Source: HK1 sp965202735 (GTDB taxonomy: Bacteria; Pseudomonadota; Gammaproteobacteria; HK1). Taken from it: a stretch of 64,000 bases of DNA. The notes beneath the pieces are model-generated. The model saw nothing but the letters and a program-made list of their open reading frames with translations. It searched no databases and was not told the DNA's origin. The DNA lies in NCBI GenBank assembly GCA_965202735.1, contig OZ241844.1:496001-560000 (forward strand), read 5' to 3'. Positions 24,905 to 33,897 of this stretch are shown in pieces. Within the stretch, counting starts at the first letter, position 1. Every line of letters starts with the position of its first letter. Both the position numbers and the translations under genes were made by a program.

Positions 24905-26335
24905 ATGAGCGGGGGTCGACCGCCGCGCCGCGAACGGTTGAGGACGTATCGCGACGCGGTGGACTTCCTGGAGTCCCTCGTCCGCACTCCGCCCCGCACG
25001 CGGGAGGAACGCGAGAGGCTGGGACTGTCCCCGATCGAGTCGCTGCTCGATCGCCTCGGCAATCCGCACCGCGGGCTCGCGGCCATTCACATCACGGGGT
25101 CGAAGGGCAAGGGTTCGACGGCGCTCTACACCGAGGCGCTGCTCTCGGCGGCCGGGCTCCGCACCGGCACCTTCACCTCCCCGCACCTCGAAGACTGGAA
25201 CGAGCGGATCAGGATCGCCGGATCGCCGGTCGGCCGCACGGAATTCACCGAGGCGCTGGAGCGGGTCCGGCCGGCCGTCGCGGAGCTGCACCGCGCCGAT
25301 GGGGATGCCGCGCCCGCCTTCTTCGACGCGCTGGTCGCCGCCGGGCTCTCCGCCTTCGCCGACGCCCGGGTGGACATCGCGGTGATCGAGGCCGGCATCG
25401 GCGCGCGGCTCGACCCGACCCGGACCTGCCGGGCGGTGGCCACCTGCGTCACCGGCGTCGAGCTGGAGCACGCCGACCGGCTCGGACCCGCGCTCACCGA
25501 CATCGCCCGCGAGAAGGCGGCGATCGTGCGCCCGGGCATCCCCCTCGTCACCGGGTCGATGCCCGAGGCGGCGCGGGCGGTGCTGGAGCGCGAGGCCGCG
25601 CGCGCCGGCGCCCCGGTCCGGCGCCTGGGCCGCGACATCACGATCCGCCCCGGCGGCGCCTCGCCGCCGCCGACCGGCCCCGCACCGATCGCTCCCCGGC
25701 GTCCCGGGAGGCGAGGACCCGCCGGCAGACCCGCGGACCCGCTCCGGGAGGCCGGCGGGGCCGAAATCGTCCTCCCCGACCGAACGGTCCCGGTCAGGCT
25801 CCGGCAGCCGGGAAGCCACATGCTCGACAACGCCGCCCTTGCGCTCGCGCTCGCGCACGAGGTCGGGGCGCTCGGCCGGCTGGACGACGCGGCGGCGGGG
25901 AGGGCGCTCGAAGCGACAGTCGTGCCCGGACGGACGGAAGTGCTGCGGGAGACGCCCCTGGTCATTGCCGACGGCGCCCATACCCGCGCATCGATCGAGG
26001 CCCTGGTCGGGATGCTCGGCTCCCGGCCTCGGACGCGGGTCGTGGCGGTGGTCTCGGTCACGCGCGGAAAGGACCCCGCCCACCTGCTCCGGCCCCTGGC
26101 GGGACATGCGGACATCGTGATCGCGACCGCGGCGGAGCCCTCGCGCTCACTCCCCGCCGGTGCGCTCGCGCGCGCGCTCCGGGACTCGGCGCCGGACGCC
26201 TCCATCGAGAGCGCCGACTCGCCGGCCGACGCGATCCGCTCGGCGGTCCGCCTCGCCGGACGCGCCGGGACGGTCTGCGTCACCGGATCGATGTACCTCG
26301 CCGGGGCCGCGCGCCGCGCTCTGCGGCCCGGATGA
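24905..26335 (+). CDS. folC: Folylpolyglutamate synthase / dihydrofolate synthase-like Mur ligase
   Basis: ATP-dependent ligase of the FolC/Mur family, 476 residues, adding glutamate to folates (or to dihydropteroate). ATP-binding loop HITGSKGKGSTA, followed by GTFTSPHLEDWNERIRI and EAGIGARLDPT; C-terminal GSHMLDNAALALA and VIADGAHTRASIEAL. A Pro/Arg-rich insert (about residues 255-285) is unusual. The ATG at 24905 gives the standard distance to the P-loop. It follows folD in the same direction; polyglutamylation would retain the folate used by FolD and the Sox enzymes. Confidence 0.88.
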   Translation: MSGGRPPRRERLRTYRDAVDFLESLVRTPPRTREERERLGLSPIESLLDRLGNPHRGLAAIHITGSKGKGSTALYTEALLSAAGLRTGTFTSPHLEDWNERIRIAGSPVGRTEFTEALERVRPAVAELHRADGDAAPAFFDALVAAGLSAFADARVDIAVIEAGIGARLDPTRTCRAVATCVTGVELEHADRLGPALTDIAREKAAIVRPGIPLVTGSMPEAARAVLEREAARAGAPVRRLGRDITIRPGGASPPPTGPAPIAPRRPGRRGPAGRPADPLREAGGAEIVLPDRTVPVRLRQPGSHMLDNAALALALAHEVGALGRLDDAAAGRALEATVVPGRTEVLRETPLVIADGAHTRASIEALVGMLGSRPRTRVVAVVSVTRGKDPAHLLRPLAGHADIVIATAAEPSRSLPAGALARALRDSAPDASIESADSPADAIRSAVRLAGRAGTVCVTGSMYLAGAARRALRPG

Positions 26336-26365
26336 CCCCGATGCGCCCGCGAGCGAGGCGGGCGG

Positions 26366-26980
26366 TCACGACGCGAGCGCCGCCTCCAGCATCTCCAGCC
26401 GGTCCTGGCCCCAGAACGGCTCGTCCCGGTAGATGTAGAAGGGCATTCCGAAGACGCCGCGAGCAATCGCCCGTCCGGTCTGGGCCTCGTACAGGCGGGC
26501 CGTTTCCGGCTCCTCCGCCGCGGCCAGGAGAGCCGGACCGTCGAGCCCGATCGCAGCCGCGATCGAAAGCAGCTCCGTGCACTCGAAGGGAAACCGCTCC
26601 TCCGCCCACAGCGCCCGGCCGATGGCGTGGGCCAGCGCGAGGGCGTCCTCGCCCGCCGCCCCGGCCGCGGTGACCATGAGAGCCGCCAACCGCTCGTCCG
26701 GCTCCTCGGTCTCGCCTCGGTAGCGCCGGGGCTCCGGCACCAGCGGCACGCCCCTCCATGCGCTCCAGCGCCGGAGCTCCACCAGGCGATAGGCCTTGCG
26801 CAGGGGCGGGCGCTGCGGGAGCGGAACCGTGCCCGTGGCGGCGAACATCCTGTCGTAGTCGACGATGACGGGATCGATGGCCGCGGCATGGGCGGCCGCG
26901 ATCTCACGCAGCCGATCGTTTCCGAGATAGGCCCAGGGAGACGCCAGGGCGAAATAGTATTCGATGGTTCGAGGGCTCAT
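26366..26980 (-). CDS. DsbA-family / kappa-GST protein (HCCA isomerase-like)
   Basis: Thioredoxin-fold protein of the kappa glutathione S-transferase / 2-hydroxychromene-2-carboxylate isomerase group, 204 residues. The N-terminal strand and active-site region are IEYYFALASPWAYLGN (Ser-Pro-Trp type, no CxxC), and the cis-Pro region is GVFGMPFYIYRDEPFWGQDRL. The helical insert has ALAHAIGRALW. The start at 26980 has GGAG seven bases upstream. It converges with folC; its actual substrate is unknown. Confidence 0.85.
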   Translation of the reverse strand: MSPRTIEYYFALASPWAYLGNDRLREIAAAHAAAIDPVIVDYDRMFAATGTVPLPQRPPLRKAYRLVELRRWSAWRGVPLVPEPRRYRGETEEPDERLAALMVTAAGAAGEDALALAHAIGRALWAEERFPFECTELLSIAAAIGLDGPALLAAAEEPETARLYEAQTGRAIARGVFGMPFYIYRDEPFWGQDRLEMLEAALAS

Positions 26981-27031
26981 GGCTCGCTCCGTCGCATTCC
27001 TTCCGGATGACTTCAACCTTCAATTTGCAGT

Positions 27032-27154
27032 CGGCAATTCCCGCCAGGCGGGAACAGACCCCTGGAATCCCCTCGACTCGACGCTCCGAGGGTCGAAACC
27101 GCACCACAGTTCCACCACGGTACGGCCTCTTCCGGGCGCTGGCGGGAATTGCTG
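27032..27154. mobile_element. Family B element, copy B5 (123 bp)
   Basis: Ends CGGCAATTCCCGCCAG and CTGGCGGGAATTGCTG. The flanking 9-mers ATTTGCAGT and ATATGTAGC agree at only 6 of 9 positions, so the target duplication is decayed or absent. It lies between the GST-like gene and the end of the first sox operon. Confidence 0.75.
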
Positions 27155-27270
27155 ATATGTAGCGAAAACAATCCAATAACCGATCTATTTGATTTGGATT
27201 CGAGGGTCCGTGACGACTTCCTCGCGATCTCCGGGAGAACGCGCGCCGCGCCGGTGCCCGCCGGCACGCC

Positions 27271-27885
27271 CTACCCCGACGCCACGATCCGGACTCCGAA
27301 CTCCCGTCCCGCGTCCTCGAGCCACGTCCAGGCGTACTGCGCGAAGCTGCGCTGCACGTGGATCTCGAACTCCGGCGCGTCGGTCGTCTGGTGGATCAGC
27401 GCCTGGCACCTGGCGAGCCTCGACTGCGCGCAGCGCCCGGGACCGAACACGCGCGGGTGGAGGTCGAGGGAGCAGCCCTTCGCCAGGACCGCGCGCGCAT
27501 CCGGGCCGGAAAGGACGAGGACGGCGCGGCCGTGCGAGACGTCGGTGAGCGCCGCGTGCTGTCCCGCGAGCGCGTCGCGCAACGTCCGCTCGAGGCGCGC
27601 GAGGCGGCGGTCGGGGGTGACGACGAGCCACTCGTCCGGCCCGAGCCGGAGGATCGACAGGTCGCGCCTGCGCGCGGCGGTCAGTGGCTCGGCCACGGGC
27701 TCGAGCCCGAGCACCGAGGCGACCGCACCGCGGAACGCCTCGCCGCCACCGTCGCCGCGCAGCACCAGAAGGCCGCGCATGGGGGCCTCGCGGAGCGTCA
27801 CCCCTCCTTCCCGGGGCGCGGAGGACGCGGCCGCCTCGAGCCCCAGGTGCGCGAGCGCGCTGCGGCGCCGATACCGCTCAGCCAT
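27271..27885 (-). CDS. soxG: Sarcosine oxidase gamma subunit (copy 1)
   Basis: Small subunit of heterotetrameric sarcosine oxidase, 204 residues; structurally it resembles the aminomethyltransferase fold and packs against the alpha subunit. Recognised from RLGPDEWLVV, ALTDVSHGRAVLVLSGPDARAVL, HPRVFGPG and TDAPEFEIHVQRSFAQYAW. ATG at 27885 overlaps the end of soxA by 8 bp. Last gene of the operon soxB-soxD-soxA-soxG. Confidence 0.93.
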   Translation of the reverse strand: MAERYRRRSALAHLGLEAAASSAPREGGVTLREAPMRGLLVLRGDGGGEAFRGAVASVLGLEPVAEPLTAARRRDLSILRLGPDEWLVVTPDRRLARLERTLRDALAGQHAALTDVSHGRAVLVLSGPDARAVLAKGCSLDLHPRVFGPGRCAQSRLARCQALIHQTTDAPEFEIHVQRSFAQYAWTWLEDAGREFGVRIVASG

Positions 27886-30883
27886 GCGCGCGCGCTCCCT
27901 CGGGGTCGAGGAACCGGGGCTCGGTGATGCGCGCGGACATCACCGTCCGCTCCAGGGGAATCAGGACCTGCTCGCCGTGGCGGCCGCGGCCGCCCCGCAC
28001 CAGGGCGAGCGCGATGGACCGTCCGAGATTGGCGCTGAAGTAGCTCGACGTGACGTGGCCGATCATGCGCATCGGAAGCCCGGTCACCCTCTCCACGATC
28101 TGGCCGCCCTCGGGCAGCACCTCCGCGGGGTTCTCGGTCAGCACCCCCACGAGCTGCTTGCGGTCGGCGCGCGCGGTGTCGGCGCGGTCGAGCGACCGCT
28201 TGCCGATGAAGTCCTTGCGCCGGCTGACGATCCACTCCATGCCCAGATCGATCGGGGTCACGGTGCCGTCGGTATCCTGCCCGGCGATGATGAACCCCCT
28301 CTCGGCGCGCAGCACGTGCATCGCCTCGGTGCCGTAGGGGGTGATCCCGTAGCGCTGGCCCGCGTGCATCAGCGCCGTCCACAGCGAGAGTCCATACCCC
28401 GACGGCACGCTGATTTCGAACGACGACTCGCCGGTGAACGAGACCCGGGCGATCCGGGCCGGGAGCCCGGCCACGTGCCCGTCGCGCCAGCTCATGAAGG
28501 GGAACGCGTCGCGGTCGAGATCGATGTCGGCGGTCAGCTCGCAGAGCAGCCGGCGCGCGAGCGGTCCCGAGACCGACGCGGTCGCGAGCTGCTCGGTCAC
28601 GGAGGCGCAGTACACCCGGAGCTCCGGCCACTCCGTCTGCAGCCACTCCTCCATCCACGCGAGCACCCGGGCCGCGTTGCCGCTGGTGGTGTGCACGAGG
28701 AAGTGGCGGTCGCCGAGCCTCAGGGTGACGCCATCGTCGAAGACCATCCCGTCCTCGGTGCACATCAGGCCGTACCGGCACCGCCCCACCCCGAGCCGCC
28801 GCCACGCGTTCGTGTACATCCGCTCGAGGAGCTCCGCCGCGTCCGGTCCCTGGACATCGATCTTCCCGAGCGTCGACGCATCGAGGATGCCGACCGCGCG
28901 GCGGGCGGCGAGGCACTCCCGATCGACCGCCTCGCGCATCGACTCGCCGTCGCGGGGGTAGTACCAGGGCCGCTTCCACTGGCCGACGTCCTCGAACGCC
29001 GCACCCTGCTCGACGTGCCACCGGTGCATGGGAGTGGTGCGGACCGGATCGGAGAGATCGCCCACGTCGCGGCCGGCCAGCGCGCCGAAGGTCGCGGGGG
29101 CGTACGGAGGGCGGAACGTGGTGGCGCCGGTGGCCGCGATGTCCGCGCCGAGGGTCCCGGACAGGATCGCGAGCGCATTGACGTTGCTCGTCTTGCCCTG
29201 GTCCGTGCCCATCCCGGTCGTCGTGTAGCGCTTCAGGTGCTCGACCGATCGATATCCCTCGCGCGCCGCGAGGGCGATGTCGGCCGCGGTGACGTCGTTC
29301 TGGAAGTCGACGAAGTGCCTGTCGAGCCGGCGGCCGGGGTGGCGCGACGGAACGGTCCAGAGCAACCCGACCGGCATCTCCTCGACGACGTCGACCTTCG
29401 GCAGCGGGGTGCCGCCGCGCATCCGGAACCCGCACGCGGCGGCGGCGGCCTTGCCGGCCTCGCGTCCCTCGGACAGCGCGAACGCGAGCGCTCCAGTCCC
29501 GTTGCAGCCACCGGCCGAGAACTGCGCCTGACGCGCCTCGCCCGGGATGAACGCCCCCCTGGCCTCGTCGAATGCGAGCCGGCCGCCCGACTGGGAGAAG
29601 AGGTGGACCGCCGGATTCCAGCCGCCGGACATGCACACGAGATCGCAGGAGATCCTCCGGTCTCCGCCCGCGTAAGCGGTTCCGGCGGCGGTCAGGGTCG
29701 CGACCGAGACGCCGGTCACCGCCTTCGTTCCCCGCACGTCGGTGACCGCCTGCCCCGCCAGCAGCTCGATGCCCCGGCGCCGAAGCTGCGAGCGGCGGAC
29801 ATCGGAGAGCGCGGTGCGCACGTCCACCACCGTCACCCGCAGACCGGCGTCGGCGAGGTCGATCGCCGGCTCGTAGGCGGTGTCGTTGTTGGTGAACACC
29901 ACCGCGGTGGAGCCGGGGCGCACCGCGTACCGGTTGACGTAGCTCCGGGCCGCGGAGGCGAGCATCACCCCCGGCCGGTCGTTGTTGCGGAACACGAGCG
30001 GGCGCTCGTGCGCTCCGGTGGCGAGCACGACCTGCTTCGCGCGCACCTTCCACAGGCGCTGGCGGACGCGGCCCCGGCGCTCGGGATACGGGAGATGGTC
30101 GGTGCGCCGCTCCAGCACGGTGAGGGCGTTGTGGTCGTAGTACCCGAGAGCGGTCGCCCGCGGCAGGACCCGCACCTCGTCCATGTCCACCAGATCGGAC
30201 ACGATGGCGGAGACCCACTCGCCGGCGGGCGCGTCGTCGATGGCCTGACGGGTGCCGGGCAGGTGGCCGCCCGGCTCGGGGCGCTCGTCGACGACAAGCA
30301 CCCGGGCGCCGGTCCGGCCCGCGGCGTGCGCCGCGGCCAGTCCGCTCGGGCCGGCGCCGACCACCAGGACGTCACAATGCGCCCAGCACTTGTCGTAGGT
30401 GTCCGGGTCCGGGCCGGTCGGGGCGCGCCCGAGCCCGGCCGCCCGCCGGATGAGGTACTCGTACTTCATCCACCACTTTCCGGGCCACATGAACGTCTTG
30501 TAGTAGAAGCCGGCCGGAAGCAGGGCGCTCAGCAATCCATTCACCGCGCCGGCGTCGAACCGGACGCTCGGCCAGCAGTTCTGGCTGGCGGCGGTCAGGC
30601 TGTCGTGGATCTCCACCTGGGTCGCCCGCGCATTGGGCTCGCCGCTCGCGCCAAGGCCGAGCTGGACGAGCGCGTTGGGCTCCTCCACGCCGTCGGTGAC
30701 CACGCCGCGCGGCCGGTGGTACTTGAAGCTGCGTCCCATCAGGCGCACGCCGCTGGCCAGGAGCGCGGAGGCGAGGGTGTCCCCGGCGTAGCCGGTGTAC
30801 CGCTCGCCGTCGAACGTGAAGCCCACGGGACGTTCACGGTCGATGCGCCCCCCGGACGGGAGCCGGAAGCCCGTCCGCGTCAT
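27878..30883 (-). CDS. soxA: Sarcosine oxidase alpha subunit (copy 1)
   Basis: Large subunit (1001 residues) holding NAD and the folate-binding domain. An N-terminal 2Fe-2S-like fold (GDTLASALLASGVRLMGRSFKYHRPRG region) is followed by a FAD/NAD-type Rossmann domain (VVGAGPSGLAAAH, VLATGAHERPLVF), and the last 400 or so residues are a GcvT-like aminomethyltransferase domain (HLKRYTTTGMGTDQGKTSN, GESSFEISVPSGYG). The enzyme oxidises sarcosine to glycine; with THF the methyl carbon becomes methylene-THF. The start at 30883 overlaps the soxD stop as ATGA. Confidence 0.96.
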   Translation of the reverse strand: MTRTGFRLPSGGRIDRERPVGFTFDGERYTGYAGDTLASALLASGVRLMGRSFKYHRPRGVVTDGVEEPNALVQLGLGASGEPNARATQVEIHDSLTAASQNCWPSVRFDAGAVNGLLSALLPAGFYYKTFMWPGKWWMKYEYLIRRAAGLGRAPTGPDPDTYDKCWAHCDVLVVGAGPSGLAAAHAAGRTGARVLVVDERPEPGGHLPGTRQAIDDAPAGEWVSAIVSDLVDMDEVRVLPRATALGYYDHNALTVLERRTDHLPYPERRGRVRQRLWKVRAKQVVLATGAHERPLVFRNNDRPGVMLASAARSYVNRYAVRPGSTAVVFTNNDTAYEPAIDLADAGLRVTVVDVRTALSDVRRSQLRRRGIELLAGQAVTDVRGTKAVTGVSVATLTAAGTAYAGGDRRISCDLVCMSGGWNPAVHLFSQSGGRLAFDEARGAFIPGEARQAQFSAGGCNGTGALAFALSEGREAGKAAAAACGFRMRGGTPLPKVDVVEEMPVGLLWTVPSRHPGRRLDRHFVDFQNDVTAADIALAAREGYRSVEHLKRYTTTGMGTDQGKTSNVNALAILSGTLGADIAATGATTFRPPYAPATFGALAGRDVGDLSDPVRTTPMHRWHVEQGAAFEDVGQWKRPWYYPRDGESMREAVDRECLAARRAVGILDASTLGKIDVQGPDAAELLERMYTNAWRRLGVGRCRYGLMCTEDGMVFDDGVTLRLGDRHFLVHTTSGNAARVLAWMEEWLQTEWPELRVYCASVTEQLATASVSGPLARRLLCELTADIDLDRDAFPFMSWRDGHVAGLPARIARVSFTGESSFEISVPSGYGLSLWTALMHAGQRYGITPYGTEAMHVLRAERGFIIAGQDTDGTVTPIDLGMEWIVSRRKDFIGKRSLDRADTARADRKQLVGVLTENPAEVLPEGGQIVERVTGLPMRMIGHVTSSYFSANLGRSIALALVRGGRGRHGEQVLIPLERTVMSARITEPRFLDPEGARAHG

Positions 30884-31179
30884 CGCCTTCTCCCGCGGGC
30901 GGCGGGCTCGTCCGGGGGCGGCCCGCCCATGCGGTACACCGCGGTGATCTCGTGGGTGACGGTGTCGCGCTCGACGTTGAACCACCGCCGGCAGCCGTGC
31001 TCGTGCACCCACCGTTCCCGGTGCCGGCCCTTCGGATTGGTGCGCATGAACAGGTAGTCCGCCCACTCGGCGTCCGAGAGATCCCCGGGGTGCGGCGGAC
31101 GGACGATGTGTGCCTCGCCCCCGCAGTGGAACTCGCTCTCCTCGCGCGGACCGCACCAGGGGCATTCGATCAGCAGCAT
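30880..31179 (-). CDS. soxD: Sarcosine oxidase delta subunit (copy 1)
   Basis: Zinc-binding small subunit, 99 residues: MLLIECPWCGPREESEF, GDLSDAEWADYLFMRTNP and HEHGCRRWFNVERDT, the standard SoxD pattern with Cys and His zinc ligands. The start at 31179 lies inside a duplicated segment: an identical start with ribosome-binding region occurs 71 bp upstream (ATG at 31250) and opens a 26-codon frame that stops within the true start region. It overlaps soxA by 4 bp. Confidence 0.94.
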   Translation of the reverse strand: MLLIECPWCGPREESEFHCGGEAHIVRPPHPGDLSDAEWADYLFMRTNPKGRHRERWVHEHGCRRWFNVERDTVTHEITAVYRMGGPPPDEPAARGRRR

Positions 31180-31262
31180 CGCGACCGCCCTCCCCTCGTC
31201 CGCAGGAGCTGGAGAACCGCTTCGCCAGGGGGGCATTCGATCAGCAGCATCGCACCGCCCTC
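31161..31262. repeat. Direct duplication of the soxD1 start region
   Basis: A segment of about 30 bp (GGCATTCGATCAGCAGCATC plus the following GAGGGCGGT complement) occurs at 31161-31190 and again at 31232-31262, offset 71 bp. The upstream copy carries its own ATG (31250) and opens MLLIECPPGEAVLQLLRTRG and a few more codons, stopping at 31170-31172. Confidence 0.85.
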
Positions 31263-31268
31263 CTCCGC

Positions 31269-32516
31269 TCAGTGCGCCACCGCCGCGGCGCCGTGCTCGT
31301 CGATCAGGGCGCCGCTCGTGAACCGGTCCAGGGTGAACGCCGCGTTCAGCGCGTGGGGCGCATCGTGGGCGATGGTGTGCGCGAAGACCCAGCCGGAGCC
31401 GGGTGTGGCCTTGAACCCGCCGGTGCCCCATCCGCAGTTGAAGTAGAGGTGCTTCACCGGGGTCTTCGAGATGATCGGACTCGCATCCGGGCAGGTGTCG
31501 ACGATCCCCGCCCAGTGCCGCAGCATCTTCAGGCGCGAGAAGATCGGGAACAGCTCGACGAGCGCGCCCATCTGGTCCTCGATGACCGGGAAGCTGCCGC
31601 GCTGGGCGTAGGAGCTGTAGCCGTCGATCCCGGCCCCGATCACCAGCTCGCCCTTGTCGGACTGGCTGACGTAGACGTGCACCGCGTTCGACATCACCAC
31701 CGAGTGGTGGACGGGCTTGATCGGCTCGGACACCAGCGCCTGCAGGGGGTGGCTGTCGATGGGGAGCCTGAACCCGGCCATGGCCGCGAGGACGCTCGCG
31801 TGCCCCGCCACCACGACGCCCACCTTGCCCGCCCGGATGTAGCCGCGGGAAGTCTCCACCCCCTCGACGGCGCCGTTCCGTTGCCGGATGCCGGTGACCT
31901 CGCAGCTCTGGATGATGTCGACGCCGCGGGCGTCCGCAGCGCGGGCGAACCCCCAGGCGACCGCGTCGTGGCGCGCGACCCCGCCGCGGCGCTGGAGCGA
32001 CGCCCCCAGGACCGGGTAGCGCACGTTCGGCGAGGTGTCGAGGATGGGCACCATCGCCTTGATCCGCGCCGGCGTGAGCACCTCGGAGTCGATGCCGTTC
32101 AGCCGGTTCGCGTTCACCCGCCGCGACAGCTCCCGCAGGTCGTGGAGGTTGTGCGCGAGGTTGAGCACCCCGCGCTGGCTCAGCATGATGTTGAAGTTGA
32201 GCTCCCGGCTCAGGCCCTCGTAGAGCTTCAGCGAGTGCTCGTAGAGATGGGCGCTCTCGTCCCAGAGGTAGTTCGAGCGGATGATGGTGGTGTTGCGGCC
32301 GGTGTTGCCGCCCCCGAGCCAGCCCTTCTCGAGCACCGCGACGTTCCTCGCCCCGTGCAGCGCCGCGAGGTAGTACGCGGTCGCGAGCCCGTGGCCGCCG
32401 CCGCCCACGATGACCACGTCGTAGGCCTGCTTCGGCTCGGGGCTGCGCCATGCGGCCGGCCAGTGCTCGTGGCGGCTGAACGCGTTGCGCGCGAGGGAGA
32501 AGATGGAGTATCGCAT
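31269..32516 (-). CDS. soxB: Sarcosine oxidase beta subunit (copy 1)
   Basis: FAD/FMN-binding catalytic subunit, 415 residues. N-terminal FAD fold VVIVGGGGHGLATAYYLA, and RHDAVAWGFARA, containing the histidine that in this family carries the covalent FMN; C-terminal GWGTGGFKATPGSGW. First gene of the operon. The start at 32516 (MRYSIFSLARN) is used; an in-frame ATG 45 bases upstream falls in flanking DNA of the family A element, which ends 36 bp before the start. Any promoter must lie within or beyond that insertion. Confidence 0.95.
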   Translation of the reverse strand: MRYSIFSLARNAFSRHEHWPAAWRSPEPKQAYDVVIVGGGGHGLATAYYLAALHGARNVAVLEKGWLGGGNTGRNTTIIRSNYLWDESAHLYEHSLKLYEGLSRELNFNIMLSQRGVLNLAHNLHDLRELSRRVNANRLNGIDSEVLTPARIKAMVPILDTSPNVRYPVLGASLQRRGGVARHDAVAWGFARAADARGVDIIQSCEVTGIRQRNGAVEGVETSRGYIRAGKVGVVVAGHASVLAAMAGFRLPIDSHPLQALVSEPIKPVHHSVVMSNAVHVYVSQSDKGELVIGAGIDGYSSYAQRGSFPVIEDQMGALVELFPIFSRLKMLRHWAGIVDTCPDASPIISKTPVKHLYFNCGWGTGGFKATPGSGWVFAHTIAHDAPHALNAAFTLDRFTSGALIDEHGAAAVAH

Positions 32517-32552
32517 CGTCGAAGCTGCTCGCCCGGTGGTCGGCGGCCGCCG

Positions 32553-32683
32553 CAGGATCATTCAAAGTCGCGGTCACCGGCCGCCCAACCGGAATATCGC
32601 ACGGTGAACGGTGATCCTGCGGCATCGAAGGCTATGGTGCGAGCGTCCGATGAACCGTTCGCCGCGGCCTCCGGAGAGCCTTG
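32553..32683. mobile_element. Family A element, copy A2 (131 bp)
   Basis: Begins CAGGATCATTCAAAGTCG and ends GGAGAGCCTTG, exactly the same length as A1. The flanking 10-mers GCGGCCGCCG (32543-32552) and GCGTCCGCCG (32684-32693) match at 9 of 10 positions. Internal sequence is more diverged than A1/A3/A4, so this is an older insertion, sitting directly upstream of soxB1. Confidence 0.8.
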
Positions 32684-32761
32684 GCGTCCGCCGCCCGCGA
32701 CGGGGCCGCGCAGTGTAAGGATACGTGCGCGGGAACGCCACGGGCCCACTCGCTTCACATG

Positions 32762-32790
32762 CGGGAATTCCCGCCAGGCGGGAATGGCTG
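32762..32790. mobile_element. Minimal 29-bp family B element (B8)
   Basis: Only the two inverted ends of family B remain (CGGGAATTCCCGCCAG joined to GCGGGAATGGCTG). Perfect 9-bp duplications CTTCACATG flank it (32753-32761 and 32791-32799). It is either an extreme internal deletion or an insertion of a minimal derivative. Confidence 0.75.
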
Positions 32791-32945
32791 CTTCACATGC
32801 GAGCCGGGGCCCGTGTGTGGCGCACCCTCCGGTGATGCCGTATCCTCGCCGGCCGTCGCTTCGCGCCACGGCTCCGGGCGCCGGTTCCCGGCCCGACGCC
32901 GCGAGCTTGCGGACTCCGCCGGCGCGACCGCCCGGGAGCCATGCC

Positions 32946-33818
32946 GTGAGTCAACTGAGAACCGCACTCGACGGCGACGGATTCGTCGTCACCAGCGAGC
33001 TGACGCCGCCCAAGGGCACGTCGCTGGATTCGCTGCTCGCGCGCGCGCTCGGCATGAGCGGCCATGTCGACGCGTTCAACGTCACCGACTCCCACGCCGC
33101 GCGCATGGCGATGGCGCCGCTGGCGGTCTCCCACCGGCTGCTCGACCACGGGCTCGAGCCGATCATGCAGATCACGGGCCGCGACCGGAACCGGATCGCG
33201 ATCCAGGCGGACCTGCTCGGCGCCTGGGCGCTCGGGGTGCGGAACATCGCCTTCATGGGCGGCGACCCGCCGAAGAACGGCGACCACCCCGATGCGAAGG
33301 GGGTCTTCGACGTGGTCTCCGCCGACATCATCCGCGCCGCCGCGGGCATGAGCGGCGGCACGGACATGGCCGGCAACGACCTGGACGGCTCGCCGGAGTT
33401 CTGCATCGGCGCGGTGGTCAACCCCGGCGCGAAGGACCTCGACAGGGAGATCGAGCGCATGGTGGAGAAGCGCGACGCGGGCGCGGCCTTCTTCCAGACC
33501 CAGGCGGTCTACGACCCCGGGGCGTTCGAGCGGTTCGCGCGCCGCGTCGAAGGGCTCGGCGTGCGGCTCCTCGCGGGGATCATCCCGGTGAAGTCGCCCA
33601 GGATGGCCGCCTACATGAACGAGCACGTGCCGGGCATCGAGGTCCCGGAGGCGCTGATCCGCAGGCTCGCCGAGTCGAGCGACCGGGCCGCGACGAGCAC
33701 CGGGATGGCGGCGGCGGTCATCGCCGAAATTCGTCCGATGTGCCGGGGGGTGCACGTGATGGCGATCGGGTGGGAGGACAAGGTGCCCGGCATCCTCGAA
33801 GCCGCCGGAGTGCGCTGA
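32946..33818 (+). CDS. Methylenetetrahydrofolate reductase-like protein
   Basis: MetF-family TIM-barrel flavoprotein, 290 residues, expected to interconvert methylene-THF and methyl-THF. Characteristic segments: FVVTSELTPPKGT, AFNVTDSHAARMAMAPLA, LEPIMQITGRDRNRIA, NIAFMGGDPP, FFQTQAVYD and LLAGIIPVKSPRMAAYMN. The N-terminus is closer to the MetF variants found next to corrinoid/C1 genes than to E. coli MetF. The start is GTG at 32946; an ATG five bases earlier is in another frame. It could supply methyl-THF for the corrinoid module. Confidence 0.88.
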   Translation: MSQLRTALDGDGFVVTSELTPPKGTSLDSLLARALGMSGHVDAFNVTDSHAARMAMAPLAVSHRLLDHGLEPIMQITGRDRNRIAIQADLLGAWALGVRNIAFMGGDPPKNGDHPDAKGVFDVVSADIIRAAAGMSGGTDMAGNDLDGSPEFCIGAVVNPGAKDLDREIERMVEKRDAGAAFFQTQAVYDPGAFERFARRVEGLGVRLLAGIIPVKSPRMAAYMNEHVPGIEVPEALIRRLAESSDRAATSTGMAAAVIAEIRPMCRGVHVMAIGWEDKVPGILEAAGVR

Positions 33819-33897
33819 GGGGACCGAGCCGCTCGCCGCGGCTTCCGGACAGCCCGGTCCCGGCTCGGGGCGCGCCCCCGATTCCGCAAGCAGGCCC

